The position numbers and the translations under genes are program-made. This document shows positions 48,230-55,204 of a stretch of DNA of 64,000 nt, piece by piece (position 1 is the first letter of the stretch; each line of letters starts with the position of its first letter). The DNA comes from Methylosinus sp. H3A (GTDB lineage: Bacteria > Pseudomonadota > Alphaproteobacteria > Rhizobiales > Beijerinckiaceae), in assembly GCF_015709455.1 (NCBI RefSeq), contig NZ_JADNQW010000005.1, positions 4,174,001-4,238,000 of the forward strand, in the 5' to 3' direction. The notes below the pieces were generated by a model. The model was not told the origin of the DNA. It ran no database searches and was given only the letters and a program-made list of their open reading frames with translations.

Positions 48230-49655
48230 ACTCTTCCGCACGACGGCCTTCAAGCTGTCGCTCGCCTATCTCGTGCTCTTCGGCATCGGCGCCGGCATCG
48301 TGCTGAAACGCGTGCAGAGCCATGTCGAGGATATTTTCGACGAGCAGACCGCGCAGACGATCGACGCCGACATTCGCGGCCTCGCCGAGCAATATTCGGA
48401 AGGCGGAATCCGACAGCTGGTGGAGGTGGTGGAGCGGCGCGTGCGCGCGCCCGGCGCCTCGCTCTATCTGGTGACGACCTTCTCCGGCGAGCTCGTCGTC
48501 GGCAATATCGCCGCTCTGCCGCCGGACCTTCCCGATCAATCGGAACTCGTCGAGGCGCGCTATCAGCGACGCGGCGAGGCGACCGCCCATCACCGCGCGC
48601 TGATGCGGCTGTTTCAGCTGCCGGGCGGCTTTCGTCTGCTCGTCGGCCATGATCTGCAGGACAGAAAGCTATTGCGCGGCATTCTCGGCCAGGCGCTCGT
48701 CACCTCGCTGTTCTGGCTCATCGCCATCGGCACGCTCGGCGGCATCATCGTCGCGCGGCGCATTCTGGCGCGGCTCGACAAGCTCTCCGCCTCGGCCCGC
48801 CGCATCATGTCCGGCGACCTCGAGCAGCGCCTGCCGCTGATGGGCGCCGATGACGAGCTCGATCGCCTCGCCGGTAATCTGAACGCCATGCTGGAGCGCA
48901 TAGAGCAGCTGATGACCGGCCTGCGCGAGGTCTCCGACAATATAGCGCATGATCTGAAAACGCCGCTGACGCGGCTGCGCAACCGCGCCGACGCGGCGCT
49001 GCGCTCAGAGTCCACGACGGAGCAATATCGCGAGGCGCTGACCGACATGATCGAGGAGTCGGACGCGCTCATCCGCATCTTCGACGCTCTCTTGATGATC
49101 GCGCGCGCCGAGGCCGGCTATTGCAGCGACTTCATGGGCGAATTCGACGCCGCCCGCGTCGCGGCGGACATCGCTGAAATGTACGAGCCCGTCGCCGAGG
49201 AGCATGGCGCGCGCATAGAGCTCGCCGCGCCGGAGGGGCTGACGCTACGCGGAAATCGCGAATTGCTCGGTCAGGCGCTCGTCAATCTCGTCGACAATGC
49301 GCTGAAATATGGCGCGACGCAGCCCGGCGCCGTGGTTCGCGTCGGCGCGCGGCGCGCCGGCGACGGCATAGAGATCGAAATCTCCGACCGCGGGCCCGGC
49401 ATCGCCGCCGAGGATCGCGACCGGGTGATCGGACGTTTCGTGCGCCTCGAGAATTCGCGTTCGCGGCCGGGCTCCGGCCTCGGCCTGTCGCTCGCCGCGG
49501 CGGTCGCGCGTCTGCATGGCGGAACGCTGCGCATAGAGGACAATGAGCCGGGCCTGCGCGTCGTGCTGGCTCTGCCGCTCGCCGCGCCGGCCAAAGTCTG
49601 CCCGACGAATGTGTCGCCCTTGCCTTCCGTTCCGCTGGCGCCGCCGGCGGAGTGA
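48213..49655 (+). CDS. Sensor histidine kinase, partner of the response regulator
   Basis: A 480-aa membrane kinase. First membrane helix about 14-31, a periplasmic sensor of about 125 residues, second helix about 160-180, HAMP domain (RRILARLDKLSASARRIMSGDLEQRLP), H-box with His246 in SDNIAHDLKTPLTRLRNRAD, N-box LLGQALVNLVDNALKYG, G1 SDRGPGIAAED and G2 GSGLGLSLAAAV. GTG start inside the regulator gene, so expression is coupled. The signal is unknown; adjacency to degP hints at envelope stress (inference). Confidence 0.93.
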   Translation: MKALVRLFRTTAFKLSLAYLVLFGIGAGIVLKRVQSHVEDIFDEQTAQTIDADIRGLAEQYSEGGIRQLVEVVERRVRAPGASLYLVTTFSGELVVGNIAALPPDLPDQSELVEARYQRRGEATAHHRALMRLFQLPGGFRLLVGHDLQDRKLLRGILGQALVTSLFWLIAIGTLGGIIVARRILARLDKLSASARRIMSGDLEQRLPLMGADDELDRLAGNLNAMLERIEQLMTGLREVSDNIAHDLKTPLTRLRNRADAALRSESTTEQYREALTDMIEESDALIRIFDALLMIARAEAGYCSDFMGEFDAARVAADIAEMYEPVAEEHGARIELAAPEGLTLRGNRELLGQALVNLVDNALKYGATQPGAVVRVGARRAGDGIEIEISDRGPGIAAEDRDRVIGRFVRLENSRSRPGSGLGLSLAAAVARLHGGTLRIEDNEPGLRVVLALPLAAPAKVCPTNVSPLPSVPLAPPAE

Positions 49656-49658
49656 GGC

Positions 49659-50822
49659 TCAGTCTCGATATTTCGCGATCAGATCCTCGGCGAGAACGCC
49701 ATGGCCGTGCTCGTTGAAATGATTGTCGGCCCAGATAAAGAGCTCGCGGATGAAATCCGGATGCGCCCGCTCATAGCGGAAAAAGGCCGGAAAATGATCG
49801 AAGAAGCGTCGGCATTTTCCGGCGCACCAGTCGCGCCAAATCTGCGCCTGTCGCGAGTCTTCGAGGTCATAGAGCATTTGCTGCGGCCAGGGATAGACGC
49901 CGACGGAGAGCGCGACTCCCTTGGACGCGAGCAGCTCGTGAATTCGATCCATCTCGGCTTTCGCCTTTTCGATCGCGCCGGCCACGCCGCGTGGGCCGAA
50001 ACATTCCGCCTGCGCGTCATAGGTCCAGCTCCCGCGGCCCCAATCCCGGCTGTAGACGCGGCCGGAGCGCATGAAATCGTCGAGGCTCGCCCGCGCGTCG
50101 GCAGCCTCGACGCGCCGCGCATAAAGCGCTTTGCTCAGAAATTCCGCGACGAAGGAATGCTCCTCCAGCCAGCCGCGCGCGGGCGGCGCGACGAGCTGCG
50201 CCGGCTGCGGCAGGCAGGCGACCGGGTCCACCGCGAAGACGCCGAGCTGCAATATGCCGCTCAAGTCGCGCCGATAGACGATCGCTTCGTCCTGAATGTC
50301 CGAAATGTCGATATAGACGATCGCCTCGTCGAATTTCAGCCCGGCGTCGAGATAGTATTTCAGCTTGGCGAAATAGGCGGAGGGCGCATAGGTCGAGACG
50401 CCCGCATTCAGCACATCCAATTCGGGAAAGGCCTGCGCGAAGCGGCCGACGAAGCTCTTCTCGTAAGCGACGCCGACGCCCTCCGTGAAAGAATCGCCGA
50501 TGAAGAGGACGCGCCGACGATCCGCGACGAGCGGCGCGTCCCGCGTCGATGCGTCCTTGAAGCCCAGCGAATTGGTGAACACGCGCGAATTCGCCGGCCC
50601 CCATTTGTCATAGCCGTCGAATTTCGCCCGCAGCGTGTGGGTGAAGACGGGATGGCGCACGCGTAGTCGCGTCTCGCCATTGTCGAGAAACGGGTTCTTC
50701 CAATCGTAGACGCGATGGAGGACGAGTTCCGCCAGAACCAGCAGCCCGGCCGCGAGAGCCACATTGACGAGCACGACGGCCGCGGCGCGCAGCGCGGGCA
50801 AACTCTTGAACGACACCGGCAT
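49659..50822 (-). CDS. SGNH/GDSL-type hydrolase, membrane-anchored
   Basis: A 387-aa protein. One N-terminal membrane helix (RAAAVVLVNVALAAGLLVLA, about 12-33) holds a periplasmic domain with block I VLFIGDSFTEGVGV (nucleophile Ser in GDS), a downstream YPWPQQML region, and a C-terminal DNHFNEHGHGVLAEDL whose D..H pair fits block V. Related proteins de-acylate or acylate carbohydrates. It is the last gene of a minus-strand group with the carbamoyltransferase and SxtJ/SxtK-like proteins, 37 bases after the former. ATG 50822 has GGGAG 6 bases upstream. Confidence 0.82.
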   Translation of the reverse strand: MPVSFKSLPALRAAAVVLVNVALAAGLLVLAELVLHRVYDWKNPFLDNGETRLRVRHPVFTHTLRAKFDGYDKWGPANSRVFTNSLGFKDASTRDAPLVADRRRVLFIGDSFTEGVGVAYEKSFVGRFAQAFPELDVLNAGVSTYAPSAYFAKLKYYLDAGLKFDEAIVYIDISDIQDEAIVYRRDLSGILQLGVFAVDPVACLPQPAQLVAPPARGWLEEHSFVAEFLSKALYARRVEAADARASLDDFMRSGRVYSRDWGRGSWTYDAQAECFGPRGVAGAIEKAKAEMDRIHELLASKGVALSVGVYPWPQQMLYDLEDSRQAQIWRDWCAGKCRRFFDHFPAFFRYERAHPDFIRELFIWADNHFNEHGHGVLAEDLIAKYRD

Positions 50823-50859
50823 CACGTCTCCCGCTCGCCGACCGAAACGCGACGGCGCG

Positions 50860-52695
50860 TCAGTCGAGCTCGAATCTGTCCTTGTAATCGTTGCGCAGAG
50901 CGGGATCCTGGTCCTGCTTGCGCAAATGACAATTGCCGACGACGAGCGTCTCGATCTCCGTTCCCATGAAGCAGGCGAAAGCATCCTCCGGCGTGCAGAC
51001 GATCGGCTCGCCGCGCACATTGAAGCTGGTGTTGACCAGCATGGGACAGCCGGTGAGCGCTTTGAAGGCCGCGATCAGCGCGTGGTAGCGCGGATTGGTC
51101 TCTTCATGCACGGTCTGCACACGCGCCGAGCAATCGACATGAGTCACAGCGGGAATGACGCTGCGCGGCCGGTGCAGCCGCTCTATGCCGAAGAGCGCCT
51201 CGTCCTCGGCGCTCGTCGCCAGACGGCGACTCTTCGCCACATCGGCGACGAGCAGCATATAGGGAGAATCCTCCTCGAGCTCGAACCAATCGGCGACATC
51301 TTCACGCAGCACGGACGGCGCGAAGGGACGAAAGGACTCGCGATATTTGACCTTGAGATTGAGCGTCCGCTGCATCTGCGGCGAACGCGGATCGGCGAGA
51401 ATGGAGCGCCCGCCGAGCGCCCGCGGCCCAAACTCCATGCGCCCCTGAAACCAGCCGACCGCTCGGCCCTCGGCGAGATCGCGCGCTGTGGCGGCGATCG
51501 TCTCTTCGTCCGACAGCGTCGTGAAACGCGCGCCGCAGGCGGAGAGCCGCCGCTCGATCTCGCTTTGCGCGAAGGAGGGCCCGAGATAGGCGCCCTGCAT
51601 GGCGTCGCCCTCGCCGCTCGCCTCGCGCGGGCCAGAGTTGAAATCATGATAGGCGAGCAGCGCCGCGCCGAGCGCGCCGCCGGCGTCGCCCGCAGCCGGC
51701 TGAATCCAGATGCGCTCGAAGCTCTTGTCGCGCAGCACTTTGCCATTGGCGACGCAATTGAGCGCCACGCCGCCGGCGAGGCAGAGATTGCGCGCGCCGG
51801 TCTCCGCCGCGAGCGCGCGCGTCAAGCGCAGCACGATCTCTTCCGTCACCGCCTGAATCGACGCCGCAATGTCCATATGGCGCTGCGTCAGCTGCTCCTC
51901 CGGCGCGCGCGGCGGACCGCCGAACAGACGATGCAGCTTCTCGCTCGTCATGCGCAGGCCCGTGCAATAATCGAAATAGGATTGGTCGAGCCGGAACGTG
52001 CCGTCCGGCTTCAGATCGACGATGTGATCGAGAATGAGGCTCGCATATTTCGGCTCGCCATAAGGCGCGAGCCCCATGAGCTTATATTCGCCGGAATTGA
52101 CCTTGAAGCCCGCATAGTAGGTGAAGGCCGAATAGAGCAGTCCGAGCGAATGCGGAAAGCGCAATTCGCGCTGCATGGAGAGCTTGGCGCCGTCGCCGAG
52201 AGCGACGGAGGTCGTCGCCCATTCGCCGACGCCGTCCATCGTCAGCACGACCGCCTCGCGAAAGGGCGAGGGATAGAAGGCGCTCGCAGCATGGCTGAGA
52301 TGATGCTCGGCGAACAACAGACGCTTGCGCCAGTCGATCTGCGGCGCATGATGCTTCAACTTCTGCACGAGCAGCGATTTTTGAAACAGCTTGTCGCGCA
52401 GCCACACCGGCAGCGCCGTCTTGAAGGATTGGAAGCCGCGCGGCGCAAAAGCGATATAGGTCTCGAGCAGGCGCTCGAATTTCACGAAGGGCTTGTCGTA
52501 GAAAGCGACGAAATCGACGTCCTGCGCCTGGACGCCCGCGGCGCCGAGGCAATAGTCGATCGCATTGGCGGGGAAGCGCGCGTCATGCTTTACGCGCGAG
52601 AAGCGCTCCTCCTGCGCCGCCGCGACGATGCGCCCATCCTCGATCAACGCGGCCGCGCTGTCGTGATAGAAGGCCGAAACGCCCAGAATACGCAC
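50860..52695 (-). CDS. Carbamoyltransferase, NodU/CmcH family (SxtI-like)
   Basis: A 611-aa O-carbamoyltransferase. The N-terminal Kae1-like (ASKHA) domain begins RILGVSAFYHDSAAALIEDGRIVAAAQEERFSR-type sequence, with LLFAEHHLSHAASAFYPSPF carrying the metal-binding His pair and LTMDGVGEWATTS. LCLAGGVALNCVANGKV is the nucleotide site. The C-terminal YrdC-like domain (GRSILADPRSP; DCSARVQTVHEETNPRYHALI; LVNTSFNVRGEPIVCTPEDAF) forms carbamoyl-adenylate from carbamoyl phosphate and ATP. Homologues carbamoylate Nod factors, cephamycin, novobiocin and saxitoxin. GTG start, 6 bases after the DUF5989 gene. Confidence 0.93.
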   Translation of the reverse strand: MRILGVSAFYHDSAAALIEDGRIVAAAQEERFSRVKHDARFPANAIDYCLGAAGVQAQDVDFVAFYDKPFVKFERLLETYIAFAPRGFQSFKTALPVWLRDKLFQKSLLVQKLKHHAPQIDWRKRLLFAEHHLSHAASAFYPSPFREAVVLTMDGVGEWATTSVALGDGAKLSMQRELRFPHSLGLLYSAFTYYAGFKVNSGEYKLMGLAPYGEPKYASLILDHIVDLKPDGTFRLDQSYFDYCTGLRMTSEKLHRLFGGPPRAPEEQLTQRHMDIAASIQAVTEEIVLRLTRALAAETGARNLCLAGGVALNCVANGKVLRDKSFERIWIQPAAGDAGGALGAALLAYHDFNSGPREASGEGDAMQGAYLGPSFAQSEIERRLSACGARFTTLSDEETIAATARDLAEGRAVGWFQGRMEFGPRALGGRSILADPRSPQMQRTLNLKVKYRESFRPFAPSVLREDVADWFELEEDSPYMLLVADVAKSRRLATSAEDEALFGIERLHRPRSVIPAVTHVDCSARVQTVHEETNPRYHALIAAFKALTGCPMLVNTSFNVRGEPIVCTPEDAFACFMGTEIETLVVGNCHLRKQDQDPALRNDYKDRFELD

Positions 52696-52701
52696 GAGCG
52701 A

Positions 52702-52848
52702 TCAGAACAGCGTGTAGATGAAAGGAGCGACCGCCGTTCCTTGCAGCAGCAGCAGCCCGCCGAGCAGCAGCATCACCGCCAGCACGGGCGCCATCCAATA
52801 TTTCTTGCGGCTCGTCACGAAGTCCCACAGTTCGAGAACCATGTCCAT
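52702..52848 (-). CDS. DUF5989 / SxtK-like small membrane protein
   Basis: A 48-aa protein reading MDMVLELWDFVTSRKKYWM, then a hydrophobic helix (APVLAVMLLLGGLLLLQGTA) and the C-terminus VAPFIYTLF. The ELWDF...RKK-W start and the APFIYTLF end are what I recall as characteristic of DUF5989 proteins, the SxtK-like partners of NodU-type carbamoyltransferases. Start at ATG 52848 is preferred because GGGAG lies 9 bases upstream; ATG 52857 (three residues longer) would touch that site directly. It is nested between the SxtJ-like gene (15 bases upstream) and the carbamoyltransferase (6 bases downstream). Confidence 0.85.
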   Translation of the reverse strand: MDMVLELWDFVTSRKKYWMAPVLAVMLLLGGLLLLQGTAVAPFIYTLF

Positions 52849-52863
52849 AACGCTCATCTCCCG

Positions 52864-53280
52864 TCAGAATTGCTTGCGCATGTCGGAGGCGCCGTCCGCA
52901 TCGCCCCGCCTCGTCCAATAGCTGTCCGCCGCCGCGTCGAAACGAAGCGCGAGAGGATCGCGCGAGAGTAGACGAAAGACGACCGCGATCGGCGTCAGCA
53001 CGCCGAAGAACAACACGCCCATCACGATCGGATTGACGATTTTGTGAAGCGTCTGCCCGAGGGCGAACCACAGCGCATTGAGCCCGGAAAGACGCGAGGG
53101 CGCGACGATCGCGATCGCCGCGAAAGCGAAGGCGGCGACGAGCGCCCACAGATGCGGCGAGGCGTTCCGCGACAAGGGCGCCAGCGCCACAATGGTCAGC
53201 GCAGCGGCGATCACCAGACCGAAAGAACGATCGGACCCGCGTTCGACGGGCCGGTCGGAGGTCAAAGCTTCATGCGACAT
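52864..53280 (-). CDS. SxtJ-like membrane protein
   Basis: A 138-aa protein with three predicted membrane helices (about 21-38, 43-60 and 80-102), basic-rich loops, and a C-terminal soluble tail with RDPLALRFDAAADSYWTRR. The PLALRFDxxxxSYW-R signature, together with the neighbouring DUF5989 and carbamoyltransferase genes, is typical of the SxtJ family named from the saxitoxin cluster. Its biochemical role is unknown; an inner-membrane scaffold for the carbamoyltransferase is an inference. It is first in the four-gene unit. Confidence 0.85.
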   Translation of the reverse strand: MSHEALTSDRPVERGSDRSFGLVIAAALTIVALAPLSRNASPHLWALVAAFAFAAIAIVAPSRLSGLNALWFALGQTLHKIVNPIVMGVLFFGVLTPIAVVFRLLSRDPLALRFDAAADSYWTRRGDADGASDMRKQF

Positions 53281-53601
53281 TTAACGGCTCTATCCCCCGA
53301 AAACATCCGTAGAAACACCTCTCGCCGCAGGCTCCCGAGGCTTAGGCGATGAGGCGACGAGCGTCAACTCGGGGCCCTCCCGCTCGGCGCCGGAGGGCGC
53401 GACACAGCGCGTTGAGGCGCAAGATGTTTCGACGTCTCGCGCGGCCTCGAGCCGCTATTGCGTGGCGACTGCGAGCCTGTGGAGAACCCCCGAACGCGGC
53501 CGCAGGGCGCCTCGCGAATGGGCTACGGAACGGGCGCTTCCCGCTTGCGCACAACTAAAAAAAAGACCTTAATTCGGCCCTTGTCGGAAAAGGGGCCCGC
53601 A
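53281..53601. other. Divergent promoter region, SxtJ-like / radical SAM
   Basis: These 321 bases separate two divergent start codons. Apart from an A-rich patch (AACTAAAAAAAAGACC, about 53554-53569) about 35 bases before the radical SAM start, I see no clear operator, terminator or small gene. Confidence 0.45.
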
Positions 53602-55170
53602 ATGACCTCATCCCTTTATATCATCAATCCTGCAGCTGATTTTCCTACTTATTTCGGAGCCGAAATCCTGCTCGCCACGGGGCGCCGGCCCGGCGTCATG
53701 ATGGCCGATCTGTCCTCGACGACCGTCGCCGCGCTCGCGCCGCGGGACTTCTCCATTGAAATCAGCGACGAGGGCGTCGCTCCCGTCGATTTCGACCATG
53801 ATGCGGATTGGATCGCCATCACCGGCAAGGTCAGCCAGCGCCGCCGCATGATCGCGATCGCCGACGAATTCCGCCGCCGCGGCAAGAAGGTGATCATCGG
53901 CGGCCCCTACGCCAGCCTCAGCCCCGATCATTTGCGCGAGCATTGCGACGTGCTCGTGAGCGGCGAGATGGAGGAGATCGCCGAGGAGTTCTTCGCCGAT
54001 CTGCGCGCCGGGCGCCCGCGCGACCGCTATATCGGCGACAAGCCCTCGCTCGCGACGAGCCCCGTGCCGCGCTGGGATCTCTATCCCAATCATCGCGCCA
54101 TGCTCGGCGCAGTGCAGACCTCGCGCGGCTGTCCGTTCGAATGCGAATTTTGCGACGTGATCCAATATCTCGGCCGCAAGCAGCGTCACAAGCCGATCGC
54201 CAATGTGCTCGCCGAGCTCGACGCGCTATGGGCGCACGGCTTTCGCGCGACATTCTTGGCGGATGACAATTTCACCGCCTATCGCGCCCATTGCAAGGAA
54301 TTGCTCGCGGCGATGGCGCATTGGCGGCGCGACGGACATCCCATGGATTTCGTCACGCAGATCTCCATCGACGCAACGCGCGACACGGAATTGATGGACA
54401 TGCTGGTCGAGGCCGGCGTGCATCAAGTGTTCATCGGCATAGAGACGCCCAATCTCGAGAGCCTGCGCGAGACCGGCAAGAGGCAGAATCTCAAGATCGA
54501 CATCGTCGGCGAAGTGCAGAAGCTCATCGACCGCGGCATTTCGGTGATGGGCGGCATGATCGTCGGCTTCGATCACGACGGCCCCGATGTCTTCTCGCAG
54601 CAATATGAATTCGCCATGTCGACGCCGATCCCCATCTTCAGCCTCGGCGCGCTGATGGCCTCCGAAGCGACTCCGCTGTTCGATCGCATCACCAGAGAAG
54701 GCCGCCTCTTGCAGGGCACGGTGGAGACGCAGGCCGTGCCCTGGGGCTCCAACATTCGTCCCGTGACGATGAGCATGGAGGAGTTGAACGAGGGTCTGCA
54801 CAATCTCTGCAACGCGCTCTATGCGCCTTCCGCCTTCGGCGAGCGCATGCTGAATTTCATCGACGCCTTCGGCCGCGCGCGCGGGCCGAGCGACGCGACG
54901 ATTCCCGATGCGAGCTCTTTCCGCGAGATCGAGCAGGAGGCGGTGCAGATCGCCGCCGATGTGCGCAAGCTCGGCGGCGCCGAAGGCCGCATGTGGAACA
55001 AAGTGTGGGGCGCGGCGCTGCGCAAGCCGGAGACGGTGAAGATCGTGGCGCGCATCATGTTCCAATACGCCCAGGCGCGGCACATGTTCGACAGGGGCAA
55101 TTATTGGGAGCCGCAGCTCGCCTTCGCGCCGCCGCGGCGGGAGGTTCTCGCGACGGCGGCCGTCGCCTGA
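53602..55170 (+). CDS. B12-binding-domain radical SAM protein
   Basis: A 522-aa class B-type radical SAM enzyme. An N-terminal cobalamin-binding-like domain (about 1-140: DWIAITGKVSQRRRMIAIADEFRRRGKKVIIGGPYASL) lacks the DxHxxG base-on motif. The radical SAM core has the cluster motif CPFECEFC (Cys177, Cys181, Cys184) and the GE-like VFIGIETPN; a C-terminal helical region (WGSNIRPVTMSMEELNEGLHNL) resembles DUF4070. Relatives methylate or rearrange unreactive carbons in lipids (hopanoids), tetrapyrroles or natural products. It is divergent from the carbamoyltransferase cassette. Substrate unknown. Confidence 0.87.
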   Translation: MTSSLYIINPAADFPTYFGAEILLATGRRPGVMMADLSSTTVAALAPRDFSIEISDEGVAPVDFDHDADWIAITGKVSQRRRMIAIADEFRRRGKKVIIGGPYASLSPDHLREHCDVLVSGEMEEIAEEFFADLRAGRPRDRYIGDKPSLATSPVPRWDLYPNHRAMLGAVQTSRGCPFECEFCDVIQYLGRKQRHKPIANVLAELDALWAHGFRATFLADDNFTAYRAHCKELLAAMAHWRRDGHPMDFVTQISIDATRDTELMDMLVEAGVHQVFIGIETPNLESLRETGKRQNLKIDIVGEVQKLIDRGISVMGGMIVGFDHDGPDVFSQQYEFAMSTPIPIFSLGALMASEATPLFDRITREGRLLQGTVETQAVPWGSNIRPVTMSMEELNEGLHNLCNALYAPSAFGERMLNFIDAFGRARGPSDATIPDASSFREIEQEAVQIAADVRKLGGAEGRMWNKVWGAALRKPETVKIVARIMFQYAQARHMFDRGNYWEPQLAFAPPRREVLATAAVA

Positions 55171-55204
55171 GACGAAATCCGGCGCGAGGCGCGCGCCCGC
55201 CGCG

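Noticed and set aside
53602..55170. Assignment of the radical SAM protein as hopanoid methylase HpnP
   Set aside because: Size and C-terminal region are similar, but the N-terminus I expect for HpnP is not present and no hopanoid genes are nearby; left as unknown substrate.
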